Below are positions 1 to 5,482 of a stretch of DNA of 9,437 nucleotides, piece by piece. The first letter of the stretch is position 1. Every line of letters begins with the position of its first letter. Source of the stretch: an uncultured Spirochaetaceae bacterium (lineage in GTDB: Bacteria > Spirochaetota > Spirochaetia > Sphaerochaetales > Sphaerochaetaceae). The DNA is taken from contig CALXON010000075.1 in NCBI GenBank assembly GCA_944389985.1, positions 1-9,437 on the forward strand, read 5' to 3'. The notes beneath the pieces were generated by a model that was not told the DNA's origin, searched no databases, and saw only the letters and a program-made list of their open reading frames with translations. The position numbers and the translations under genes are program-made.

Positions 1-233
1 TCCAGATTCTGCAGGGAGTTCAGTGCTGTCTCCATGGTGTCGGTGACCTGAAGGTCTATCTCCTCAGGACCTGCGTCTCCGCAGTCTATGTTCACCGAAA
101 TTACAGGAAGATCGACATCGGGGTAGAGTGACATGTCAAGCCGGGGCAGGAAGACGACACATATGACGCAGATGAGTATATATGTCATCGTCATGAGAAC
201 CGGACGCCGTACCGATAGCTCAGATATAGTCAT
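1..233 (-). CDS. RND efflux permease, N-terminal fragment (cut by window edge)
   Basis: This is the start of an inner-membrane RND-family (AcrB/HAE-type) proton-driven export pump. Only 77 codons are present and the gene continues beyond base 1. The translation opens MTISELSVRRPVLMTM. A hydrophobic first membrane segment follows at about residues 11-29, then SLYPDVDLPVISV (about 35-47) and GDAGPEEID (about 52-60). This layout, with a short cytoplasmic N-terminus, TM1 and then the start of the periplasmic porter domain, is typical of RND permeases. The ATG at 231-233 is preceded by GAGGAG, which overlaps the stop codon of the adaptor gene, so translation is probably coupled. It is the third gene of a leftward channel-adaptor-pump operon. 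The substrate (drug, lipid, metal or other) cannot be told from this piece, and the proton-relay residues lie outside the window. Confidence 0.93.
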   Translation of the reverse strand, partial: MTISELSVRRPVLMTMTYILICVICVVFLPRLDMSLYPDVDLPVISVNIDCGDAGPEEIDLQVTDTMETALNSLQNL

Positions 234-242
234 AGGCGCTCC

Positions 243-1220
243 TCAGACAACACTGATGGCTGTGCCATCGGTGACATTTCCGGCTGTTATGACGAGATCG
301 TCTTCTGAAAGTCCTGACAGTATGACAGTCTCAGTTCCGTTCGAGCTTCCCGTAGTGACTATCTGGCGTCTTGCCACATCATTGTCCACTATGAAGACGA
401 CATCATCCCCGAGATACTCGCTGATGGCGGTCGACGGTACCATCATCACATTCTCCTGATGCTCCGTCTCGAGGTTGAGCTTTATGTACATGCCTTCCCT
501 CAGGCCGTCCATGTCTCCAGTGATCGTCAGCTTTATGTCAGAGGATCTTGTGGCCTTGTCCACAGTCGGCGCTATGTATGTCAGTACTGCCGTGTATATC
601 CTTCCGGGGTAGGCGACCGATTCGAACTCTGCCGTCATTCCCTCCCTCAGCGTGCCGAGAAACTTCTCAGGTATCGATGCCTCTATGATGAGGTCATCGA
701 GATTCGTGAGCGTCGCGATGGCTGTTCCCGAGTTTATGGTCTCTCCCTTTGAGACTCCAAGCTCAGTCACGACTCCCTCTGTTCTTGCAACCACAGGGCT
801 GACCTTGAAGCTCGAACCCGGGCGGGAAGAGTCGATGTATGCGATGATGTCTCCGTTTCTGACGGCATCACCTTCCTTCACGAGTACCTCCGTCACCGTT
901 CCTGTCGATGTGATGTCAGGATAGATTACGATGTCATTCCCATCTCTGGAGATCTCTCCGTTCATCCTTGATATCTTCGAGAATGTTCCCGTCTCCGCAT
1001 ATGAGGCTGCGACATTGATGGCTGCGAGAGCCGCGCTCTCCCTTGTCTCGTTCTCAACAGCCTCCGGAGCCGAGAACATCTTGAAGAGGATGGCACCTGC
1101 AAGCACCAGACAGATCAGAAGAAGCACTGCAGTGGTGAACCGGCTGGCTGCTGAGGGCCGTTTCTCAGATGCAAGTTTCTCGAAATCCGGTTCCTTTATC
1201 TCTTTTTTCTCTTTATCCAT
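243..1220 (-). CDS. RND efflux periplasmic adaptor (membrane fusion protein, HlyD/AcrA family)
   Basis: The 325-residue protein links the inner-membrane pump to the outer-membrane channel. A charged cytoplasmic tail (residues 1-27) is followed by one membrane anchor (about 28-48). The periplasmic part holds a first lipoyl half (about 95-130, with TGTVTEVLVKEGDAV), a second lipoyl half (about 140-172, with TEGVVTELGVSKGETI), a beta-barrel domain (about 175-255) and a membrane-proximal domain (about 257-325, with MMVPSTAI). The two lipoyl halves are joined by only about ten residues (SSRPGSSFKV), so the long alpha-helical hairpin of AcrA/MacA-type adaptors is missing. The Borrelia adaptor BesA is a known hairpin-less example. 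There is no lipobox cysteine, so anchoring is by the N-terminal helix. The ATG overlaps the stop of the upstream channel gene (TAATG), and the permease gene follows after 9 bp. Family assignment is firm; the substrate is unknown. Confidence 0.94.
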   Translation of the reverse strand: MDKEKKEIKEPDFEKLASEKRPSAASRFTTAVLLLICLVLAGAILFKMFSAPEAVENETRESAALAAINVAASYAETGTFSKISRMNGEISRDGNDIVIYPDITSTGTVTEVLVKEGDAVRNGDIIAYIDSSRPGSSFKVSPVVARTEGVVTELGVSKGETINSGTAIATLTNLDDLIIEASIPEKFLGTLREGMTAEFESVAYPGRIYTAVLTYIAPTVDKATRSSDIKLTITGDMDGLREGMYIKLNLETEHQENVMMVPSTAISEYLGDDVVFIVDNDVARRQIVTTGSSNGTETVILSGLSEDDLVITAGNVTDGTAISVV

Positions 1221-2548
1221 TATCTCTCTCCCTCTGTTCCGTATTCTGCCTGAAGCTCTTCTAGGCTTATGCCCAGCAGATAGGCAAGCTTATAGCTTTC
1301 AAGAAGCTGGTTGACGTCATATGAAAGTGCGTTGAGCTCGGCTGTGAGCAGATCCGTCCTCGCGCTGGCTAGATCCGATGCGGATGTGATTCCCGCATCG
1401 AAGGCCTCTGTCATCAGTTCATAGGTCCTTCTCGCGGTGCTCACAGATTTCTCAGCCATTGCCATGCTGTCCTGATACTGTTCGATGCGCATGACAGAGT
1501 CCCTTATGTCCGAAAGAAGGTCATCCTGCGCTTTCCTCAGCTTCACCGACGCGTTCTTCAGATCATCCTCCGCGTCCTTTACGGCGCTGTCACCCGTTCC
1601 TCCCGGAAGGATGCTGCTGAGAGGTACCGTGACAGTCACTCCGCCTGTGAGTCTGTGTGACTCCGTTCCGTATACCCATCCGCTGTCCCAGCCTCCGCCG
1701 TAGCTGTATGCGATGTTGGTCCTTATCGTGGGCACATATGCTCCGAGCTTCGCAGCATCAAGCTCTGTCTCCGCGGATGAGAGACTGTTCCTGCTCTGTC
1801 TTATGCTGAGACTTCCCGCTCCGTACCGGTTGAAGATCTCCCCGGCATCGGGGAATGTCAGATACACAGTCTCCGGAAGTGGTGTGATGTCGAAATCACC
1901 GGTGAGGCCGGTGAGGACCTTCAGCGCTTCCTTTGAGTTCATCAGCGTGTCCTCTGCTGTCTTGACCGTGAGCTCCGCCTCATTGAGTGCGAGCTCTGTC
2001 TGGTTCAGCGTCAGCTCATCCTCTATTCCGCTGTCATACATCTCGAGTATTGACTGGTACTGCGTCCTCGCATCCTCAGCCATTGTCCTTGCGCTCTCTG
2101 CCTGGATGCTGTATGCCGCGATTGTCCAGTATGCGGAGATCACGTTCTGCTCGATGAGAGTGGATGATTCAAGGAACGAGAGGGTGGCATACTCTTTCGA
2201 GAGTTTTCTCCTCTCTCCGTCCTTGGCCATCGAGCCGTCGAATGAGAATGATGCGTTTGCACCGGCACTCAGTGAAAGGCCAGTATATGCAGGGCTTGTC
2301 ACTGCAGGAGGAAAGCTCCCTCCTGCATTCAGTCCTGCCTCGAGTGAGAGCGTGGGCATGAATGTGCCCATCACGTTATCTGCGTTCCTGACCGTCTTGT
2401 TGAGGGTGATCCTCGCAGATTCCAGCTCTGTATTGTTAGATTCTGCCGACATCAGCGCTTCTTCAAGCGTTATGACAGGAAGATCGTCTGCTCCGAGCGG
2501 TGAGATGAGAACAACCGCCAGTATCAGGATCTTCATAAGGGTCTTCAT
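1220..2548 (-). CDS. TolC-family outer membrane efflux channel
   Basis: This outer-membrane factor forms the trimeric exit duct of the pump encoded downstream. I start it at the ATG at 2546-2548, giving 442 residues. That start has AAAGGAG ten bases upstream and opens directly into a signal peptide: MKTLMK, a hydrophobic core, and a likely cut after LISPLGA at about residue 20. The open frame extends 15 codons further upstream, but that extension lacks a ribosome site and would bury the signal. The mature protein shows the family's two-fold repeat of long helices rich in Ala, Leu, Glu and Asp (about 25-215 and 245-430), broken by Gly/Ser/aromatic beta segments (SYGGGWDSGWVYG at about 278-290). 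A typical second-repeat ending is ITSASDLASARTDLLTAELN. The size is normal for the family. It is the first gene of the operon, and its TAA overlaps the adaptor ATG by one base. Confidence 0.93.
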   Translation of the reverse strand: MKTLMKILILAVVLISPLGADDLPVITLEEALMSAESNNTELESARITLNKTVRNADNVMGTFMPTLSLEAGLNAGGSFPPAVTSPAYTGLSLSAGANASFSFDGSMAKDGERRKLSKEYATLSFLESSTLIEQNVISAYWTIAAYSIQAESARTMAEDARTQYQSILEMYDSGIEDELTLNQTELALNEAELTVKTAEDTLMNSKEALKVLTGLTGDFDITPLPETVYLTFPDAGEIFNRYGAGSLSIRQSRNSLSSAETELDAAKLGAYVPTIRTNIAYSYGGGWDSGWVYGTESHRLTGGVTVTVPLSSILPGGTGDSAVKDAEDDLKNASVKLRKAQDDLLSDIRDSVMRIEQYQDSMAMAEKSVSTARRTYELMTEAFDAGITSASDLASARTDLLTAELNALSYDVNQLLESYKLAYLLGISLEELQAEYGTEGER

Positions 2549-2558
2549 ATCGGTAAAT

Positions 2559-2565
2559 CTCCTTT
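2559..2565 (-). promoter_or_regulatory. Ribosome binding site that decides the tolC-like start
   Basis: AAAGGAG on the minus strand lies ten bases before the ATG at 2548. It supports the shorter 442-residue form, whose first residues are a signal peptide, over the longer frame beginning at 2593. Confidence 0.75.
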
Positions 2566-2599
2566 CAGTCGAATTTGCGGAAAAAGAAAGCAAAAACTG

Positions 2600-2735
2600 T
2601 CATTTACACACAATTCTATATGTATTAAACACTTTACAGGTTACATCCCGATTTATATATGTTTGTAATCAGCGGTTTTCTGAAAAATACTTGAAAAGTA
2701 CATAAAACAGTTGATTTAGTTCAAAGGAAGTCCTA
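2600..2735 (-). promoter_or_regulatory. AT-rich upstream region of the efflux operon (promoter not resolved)
   Basis: The gap between the nagB-side terminator and the tolC-like gene is markedly richer in A/T than the genes around it. On the minus strand it holds several -10-like stretches (TATATAAAT near 2650-2660, TATAGAAT near 2612-2622). The first parts of these look alike (ACATATA twice, about 39 bp apart). No convincing -35 stands 16-18 bp from either, so the efflux promoter is probably here but I cannot place it. No gene is visible in the gap. Confidence 0.4.
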
Positions 2736-2741
2736 CATGAA

Positions 2742-2768
2742 CAAAAAGACCCATCTGATATGATGGGC
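2742..2768 (-). terminator. Intrinsic terminator after the nagB-like gene
   Basis: Read on the minus strand, CCCATC (2767-2762) pairs with GATGGG (2755-2750) around a six-base loop, and a short U-tract (five T at 2747-2743) follows closely. An outer G-U pair may extend the stem. It begins about 24 bases after the deaminase stop codon and would shield the downstream efflux operon from read-through. Confidence 0.75.
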
Positions 2769-2791
2769 CTCTGTTCCGTCGTGTATGATTT

Positions 2792-3538
2792 TCAGTTACG
2801 TCTTCCGTCCCTGAGGATAAGGCAGCTGGACTGTCTGTCAAGGTACAAAGAGCTCTGTGTCCTTCTCAGTGCCGTACATGGAGTTGCAGGAGAGAGATCA
2901 TCGAAGATGCACATTGCAACCGCTTTCGCCTTCCTCTGGTCCGGGCATGAGCAGATGATGTTCTTCGATGAGATTATCTCGTGTATGGACATTGTGATGG
3001 CCTTTGTGGGGACTTCGTCGATGTTGCTGAACCATCCCTCTCCGACCTGCTGTCTTCTCGATCTTCTCTCAAGCTCGACAGTGATGTACGGATCGGTTGC
3101 ATCGAAGTCTGCAGGAGGATCATTGAATGCAAGGTGTCCGTTCTCACCGATGCAGATGAATGTGACATCAAGAGGGTAGTCCTTCATAAGGGCATTCATC
3201 TCAGTCAGTGTCTTCTCCGTATCCTCGCTTCTGGAGATCGGGTGGAAGCTTCCGACAGACGGCAGGTAGTTTATGAAGTTCTCCTTCAGGAATGTCTCCG
3301 AAGAGGCCTTGTGTCCGTCAGGAATTCCGATGAACTCGTCGAGAAGGAAGATGTTCACCTTGCTCCAGTCTATCTCCATCGTTCTGAGCGCCCGGAGCAT
3401 CTCAAGCTGGCTTGTGCCCGTGACAAAGGCCACATTCGCCTTGCCGGTCTTCTGTATGGCCGATCTGATGTAGTGTCTGCCCATTGCCGCAGCCTGTGAT
3501 CCGAGTTCGATCTTGTTTTCACATATGGTGATCCGCAT
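2792..3538 (-). CDS. nagB: Glucosamine-6-phosphate deaminase/isomerase family protein (NagB-like)
   Basis: The 248-residue cytoplasmic protein belongs to the NagB/SugarP_isomerase family. The classical member converts glucosamine-6-phosphate to fructose-6-phosphate and ammonia. Visible motifs are the phosphate-binding loop GTSQLEML (41-48), LLDEFIGIP (65-73) with the expected general base Asp67, IGENGHLAFNDPP (130-142) with catalytic His135, the RQQVGEGWF segment (162-170), and an AITMSI helix start (180-185). Compared with E. coli NagB, the Asp of the DGH motif is Asn133 and the Glu of the NEP motif is Asp140. This 'GENGH...NDPP' form marks a sub-branch whose exact substrate is less certain. 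The ATG follows AGGAGAGGG closely. It is divergent from the hexuronate operon and has its own terminator, so it is probably monocistronic. Family assignment is strong; the precise reaction is an inference. Confidence 0.85.
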   Translation of the reverse strand: MRITICENKIELGSQAAAMGRHYIRSAIQKTGKANVAFVTGTSQLEMLRALRTMEIDWSKVNIFLLDEFIGIPDGHKASSETFLKENFINYLPSVGSFHPISRSEDTEKTLTEMNALMKDYPLDVTFICIGENGHLAFNDPPADFDATDPYITVELERRSRRQQVGEGWFSNIDEVPTKAITMSIHEIISSKNIICSCPDQRKAKAVAMCIFDDLSPATPCTALRRTQSSLYLDRQSSCLILRDGRRN

Positions 3539-3653
3539 AGCCCTCTCCTTGATAGATGAATATAGCAGACAATGGAACGAATGGCTATCAGAGGAAATCC
3601 CTCATTCCCGGAACAGCCGGTGACTTCTCAGTACAGGATGCAGAATCTTTTTC

Positions 3654-3682
3654 TTTACAAGGTCATGATACTATACTAATAT
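3654..3682 (+). promoter_or_regulatory. Predicted sigma-70-type promoter of the uxu operon
   Basis: TTTACA (3654-3659) and TAATAT (3677-3682) are separated by 17 bases. This is a good -35 and a fair -10, placing the start of transcription near 3689, about 39 bases before the uxuA ATG. A second -10-like hexamer, TATACT (3672-3677), has no good partner. The assignment is by eye from consensus only. Confidence 0.55.
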
Positions 3683-3697
3683 ACTAGTATATCAGTA
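3674..3697 (+). promoter_or_regulatory. Candidate GntR operator: 24-bp palindrome over the uxuA -10/+1
   Basis: The core ATATACTAGTATAT (3679-3692) is a perfect 14-bp palindrome centred on CTAG. After one mismatched pair (3678/3693), four more pairs match on each side (TACT...AGTA), giving 24 bp with a single mismatch. The hexamer ATACTA also recurs directly at 3668, 3673 and 3681, with its inverse TAGTAT at 3685. The site covers the predicted -10 and transcription start of uxuA, the expected place for a repressor to block RNA polymerase. The GntR/FCD protein encoded in the same operon is the natural binder, which is an inference from position and symmetry. Confidence 0.65.
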
Positions 3698-3727
3698 AAA
3701 ACAAGAAAACAAGAGGAGAGAATCATT

Positions 3728-4804
3728 ATGCAGATGACAATGAGATGGTTCGGTGATAAGTTCGATTCGGTCAAGCTCTGGCAGATCAGACAGGTACCAG
3801 GTGTGACCGGAGTCATCACGACACTTTATGATATCCCGGCAGGGGATCTCTGGCCGATCGAGAGAATCCAGGCCCTGAAGAAGGAAGTCGAGGATGCAGG
3901 CCTCACGATCGCAGGAATCGAGAGCGTCAACATCCATGATGACATAAAGATCGGCAAGCCGTCCCGCGACAAGTATATCGAGAACTACATCCAGACACTT
4001 GAGAATCTCGCCAAGTGCGACATCAAGCTTGTCTGCTACAACTTCATGCCTGTATTCGACTGGACGAGAACGGATCTCGCGAAGGAGAGACCGGACGGAG
4101 CCACAGTCCTCGCATATGATCAGAAGGTTGTCGACTCGATCGATCCACAGGTCTTCTTTGATCAGACGACAGGAAACTCCAATGGCTATGTCATGCCGGG
4201 CTGGGAGCCTGAGAGACTTGCCCGCGTGAAGGAGCTTTTCGAGGCATACAAGGATGTGACAGAGGAGAAGCTCTTCGACAATCTCGTATACTTCCTCAAG
4301 GCCATCCAGCCTGTATGTGAGAAGTATGGAATAAAGATGGCAATTCATCCCGATGATCCGGCATGGCCTGTATTCGGTCTTCCGAGGATCATCACATCGA
4401 AGGAGAAGATCCTCCGCCTGATGAATGCTGTGGATGCTCCGTTCAACGGACTCACATTCTGCGCAGGATCCTTCGGAACGAATCCTCAGAATGACCTTCC
4501 GGGCATCATCAGAGCTCTTCCGGGCCGTGTGCACTTCGCACATGTGAGAAATCTCCATCACTTCGCTCCTGGAATCTTCGAGGAGGCTGCACATCTCTCA
4601 TCTGACGGTTCATTCGACATGTATGAGATCGTCCGCGCTCTCTATGAGACAGGATTCGACGGTCCTATCCGCCCTGATCACGGAAGAGCTATCTGGGGAG
4701 AGGTCTCGATGCCTGGCTATGGTCTTTATGACAGAGCTCTCGGTGCTGAGTACATCCTCGGACTCTGGGAAGCAGTCAAGAAGAGCGAGGAGAGACTGAA
4801 GTAA
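3728..4804 (+). CDS. uxuA: Mannonate dehydratase
   Basis: UxuA removes water from D-mannonate to give 2-keto-3-deoxygluconate in D-glucuronate breakdown. The 358-residue length is close to the bacterial norm. The protein is a TIM-barrel of the xylose-isomerase-like type and opens MTMRWFG. Segments expected of the family are visible: IESVNIHDDIK (64-74), YNFMPVFDWTRTDL (104-117), MAIHPDDPAWPVFGLPRI (204-221), LTFCAGSFGT (242-251), HFAHVRNL (269-276), SFDM (295-298), RPDHGRAIWGE (315-325) and GYGLYDRALGAEYILGLWE (330-348). His207, Cys245, His272 and Asp317/His318 fit the divalent-metal and catalytic positions. GAGGAG lies nine bases before the ATG. It is the first gene of an operon whose next gene, the regulator, begins one base after the TAA. 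Nothing in it looks truncated. Confidence 0.97.
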   Translation: MQMTMRWFGDKFDSVKLWQIRQVPGVTGVITTLYDIPAGDLWPIERIQALKKEVEDAGLTIAGIESVNIHDDIKIGKPSRDKYIENYIQTLENLAKCDIKLVCYNFMPVFDWTRTDLAKERPDGATVLAYDQKVVDSIDPQVFFDQTTGNSNGYVMPGWEPERLARVKELFEAYKDVTEEKLFDNLVYFLKAIQPVCEKYGIKMAIHPDDPAWPVFGLPRIITSKEKILRLMNAVDAPFNGLTFCAGSFGTNPQNDLPGIIRALPGRVHFAHVRNLHHFAPGIFEEAAHLSSDGSFDMYEIVRALYETGFDGPIRPDHGRAIWGEVSMPGYGLYDRALGAEYILGLWEAVKKSEERLK

Positions 4805-4805
4805 G

Positions 4806-5480
4806 ATGAGACGCACATCGAGCGAAGCAATCTACGACGCACTCAAAGACGAGATAATCTTCCTCAGGCGCACGCCCGGGGAGGAGATCTCTCCTCAGGA
4901 GGTGTCAGATAAGTTCGATGTCTCACGTTCTCCCGTGCGCGATGCCCTCATGAGGCTCAGGTCCGATTCCCTTGTCGTCATGAGGCCACAGCGCGGATGC
5001 TGGGTGTCCAGAATAGACCTCAGCAAGGTGGAGGATGAACGGTTTTTCCGCCTTGCTCTGGAAAAGAGTGCTATCGAGCGTTTCAGAGATTACATGAAGA
5101 GCTCGGATATCACGAGGATAGAGTATTTCATAGAGCTGCAGACCGAGGCCCTTGAGGCGAAGGACATCGTCGGTTTCTACAACGCCGATGATGACATGCA
5201 CGCCATATTCTTCGAGGCTTCAGGGCTTTCAAGGATCTGGCAGCTCATACTCCGTGAGACGTCAAATCACAGGCGCATGAGGATTCTCTCGCTTGTATCT
5301 GACGAGGTGCTGGAGAAGAATATCGAACAGCATCGGGCACTTGTCGATGCTCTTTCGAAACGTGATTTCCAGCTTGCTCTGTCGATCGAGGTGGAGCATC
5401 TTTCGAAACTCAGGTATGAGACGAAGGCCATTGTCGAGGCCCATCCTGAGTATTTCATCTACAAAAAGGAAGAAGGTTGA
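4806..5480 (+). CDS. GntR-family (FadR/FCD subgroup) regulator of the uxu operon
   Basis: A 224-residue DNA-binding regulator. The N-terminal winged helix-turn-helix (about 5-70) holds the GntR signature: IYDALKDEII, then ISPQEVSDKFDVSRSPVRDA with the recognition helix at about 40-50, and the wing RPQRGCWVS. The C-terminal FCD ligand domain (about 78-205) carries Asp128, His132, His176 and His198, whose spacing matches the metal site known in FCD proteins. Such proteins usually bind an organic acid and act as repressors. The ATG lies one base after the uxuA stop with GAGGAG inside the uxuA end, so the two are probably translationally coupled. Lying between uxuA and uxuB, it most likely senses a hexuronate intermediate and represses its own operon through the palindrome at 3674-3697. 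The UxuR-like role is inferred from context; I do not assign a symbol. Confidence 0.92.
   Translation: MRRTSSEAIYDALKDEIIFLRRTPGEEISPQEVSDKFDVSRSPVRDALMRLRSDSLVVMRPQRGCWVSRIDLSKVEDERFFRLALEKSAIERFRDYMKSSDITRIEYFIELQTEALEAKDIVGFYNADDDMHAIFFEASGLSRIWQLILRETSNHRRMRILSLVSDEVLEKNIEQHRALVDALSKRDFQLALSIEVEHLSKLRYETKAIVEAHPEYFIYKKEEG
5466..5476 (+). promoter_or_regulatory. Ribosome binding site that decides the uxuB start
   Basis: AAGGAAGAAGG ends six bases before the ATG at 5483. A TTG two codons upstream (5477) would overlap both this site and the regulator stop, so the ATG is preferred. Confidence 0.65.
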
Positions 5481-5482
5481 TT

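Noticed and set aside
2549..2593. 15-codon N-terminal extension of the tolC-like gene
   Set aside because: It has no ribosome site and would hide a normal signal peptide. The ATG at 2548 with AAAGGAG upstream is better.
1713..2705. 330-codon open frame antisense to the tolC-like gene
   Set aside because: Ser-rich low-complexity translation, the mirror of the Ala/Ser/Glu-rich TolC helices, with no family resemblance. The minus-strand gene is certain.
3559..3587. Minus-strand promoter for the nagB-like gene (TATATT at 3564-3559)
   Set aside because: The -10 is acceptable but no -35 is found at 16-18 bp, and the leader would be only about 14 bases. Too weak to list as a feature.
3609..3621. 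CCGG-AACAG-CCGG inverted repeat in the nagB/uxuA gap
   Set aside because: Only four base pairs, no T-run, and not at a promoter; expected by chance.
3692..4594. 300-codon open frame antisense to uxuA
   Set aside because: It lies wholly on the opposite strand of a clearly functional uxuA, has no recognisable domain or ribosome site, and is explained by codon use that leaves few antisense stops.
5477..5482. TTG start for uxuB two codons upstream
   Set aside because: It overlaps the regulator stop and the likely Shine-Dalgarno sequence; the ATG at 5483 has proper spacing.
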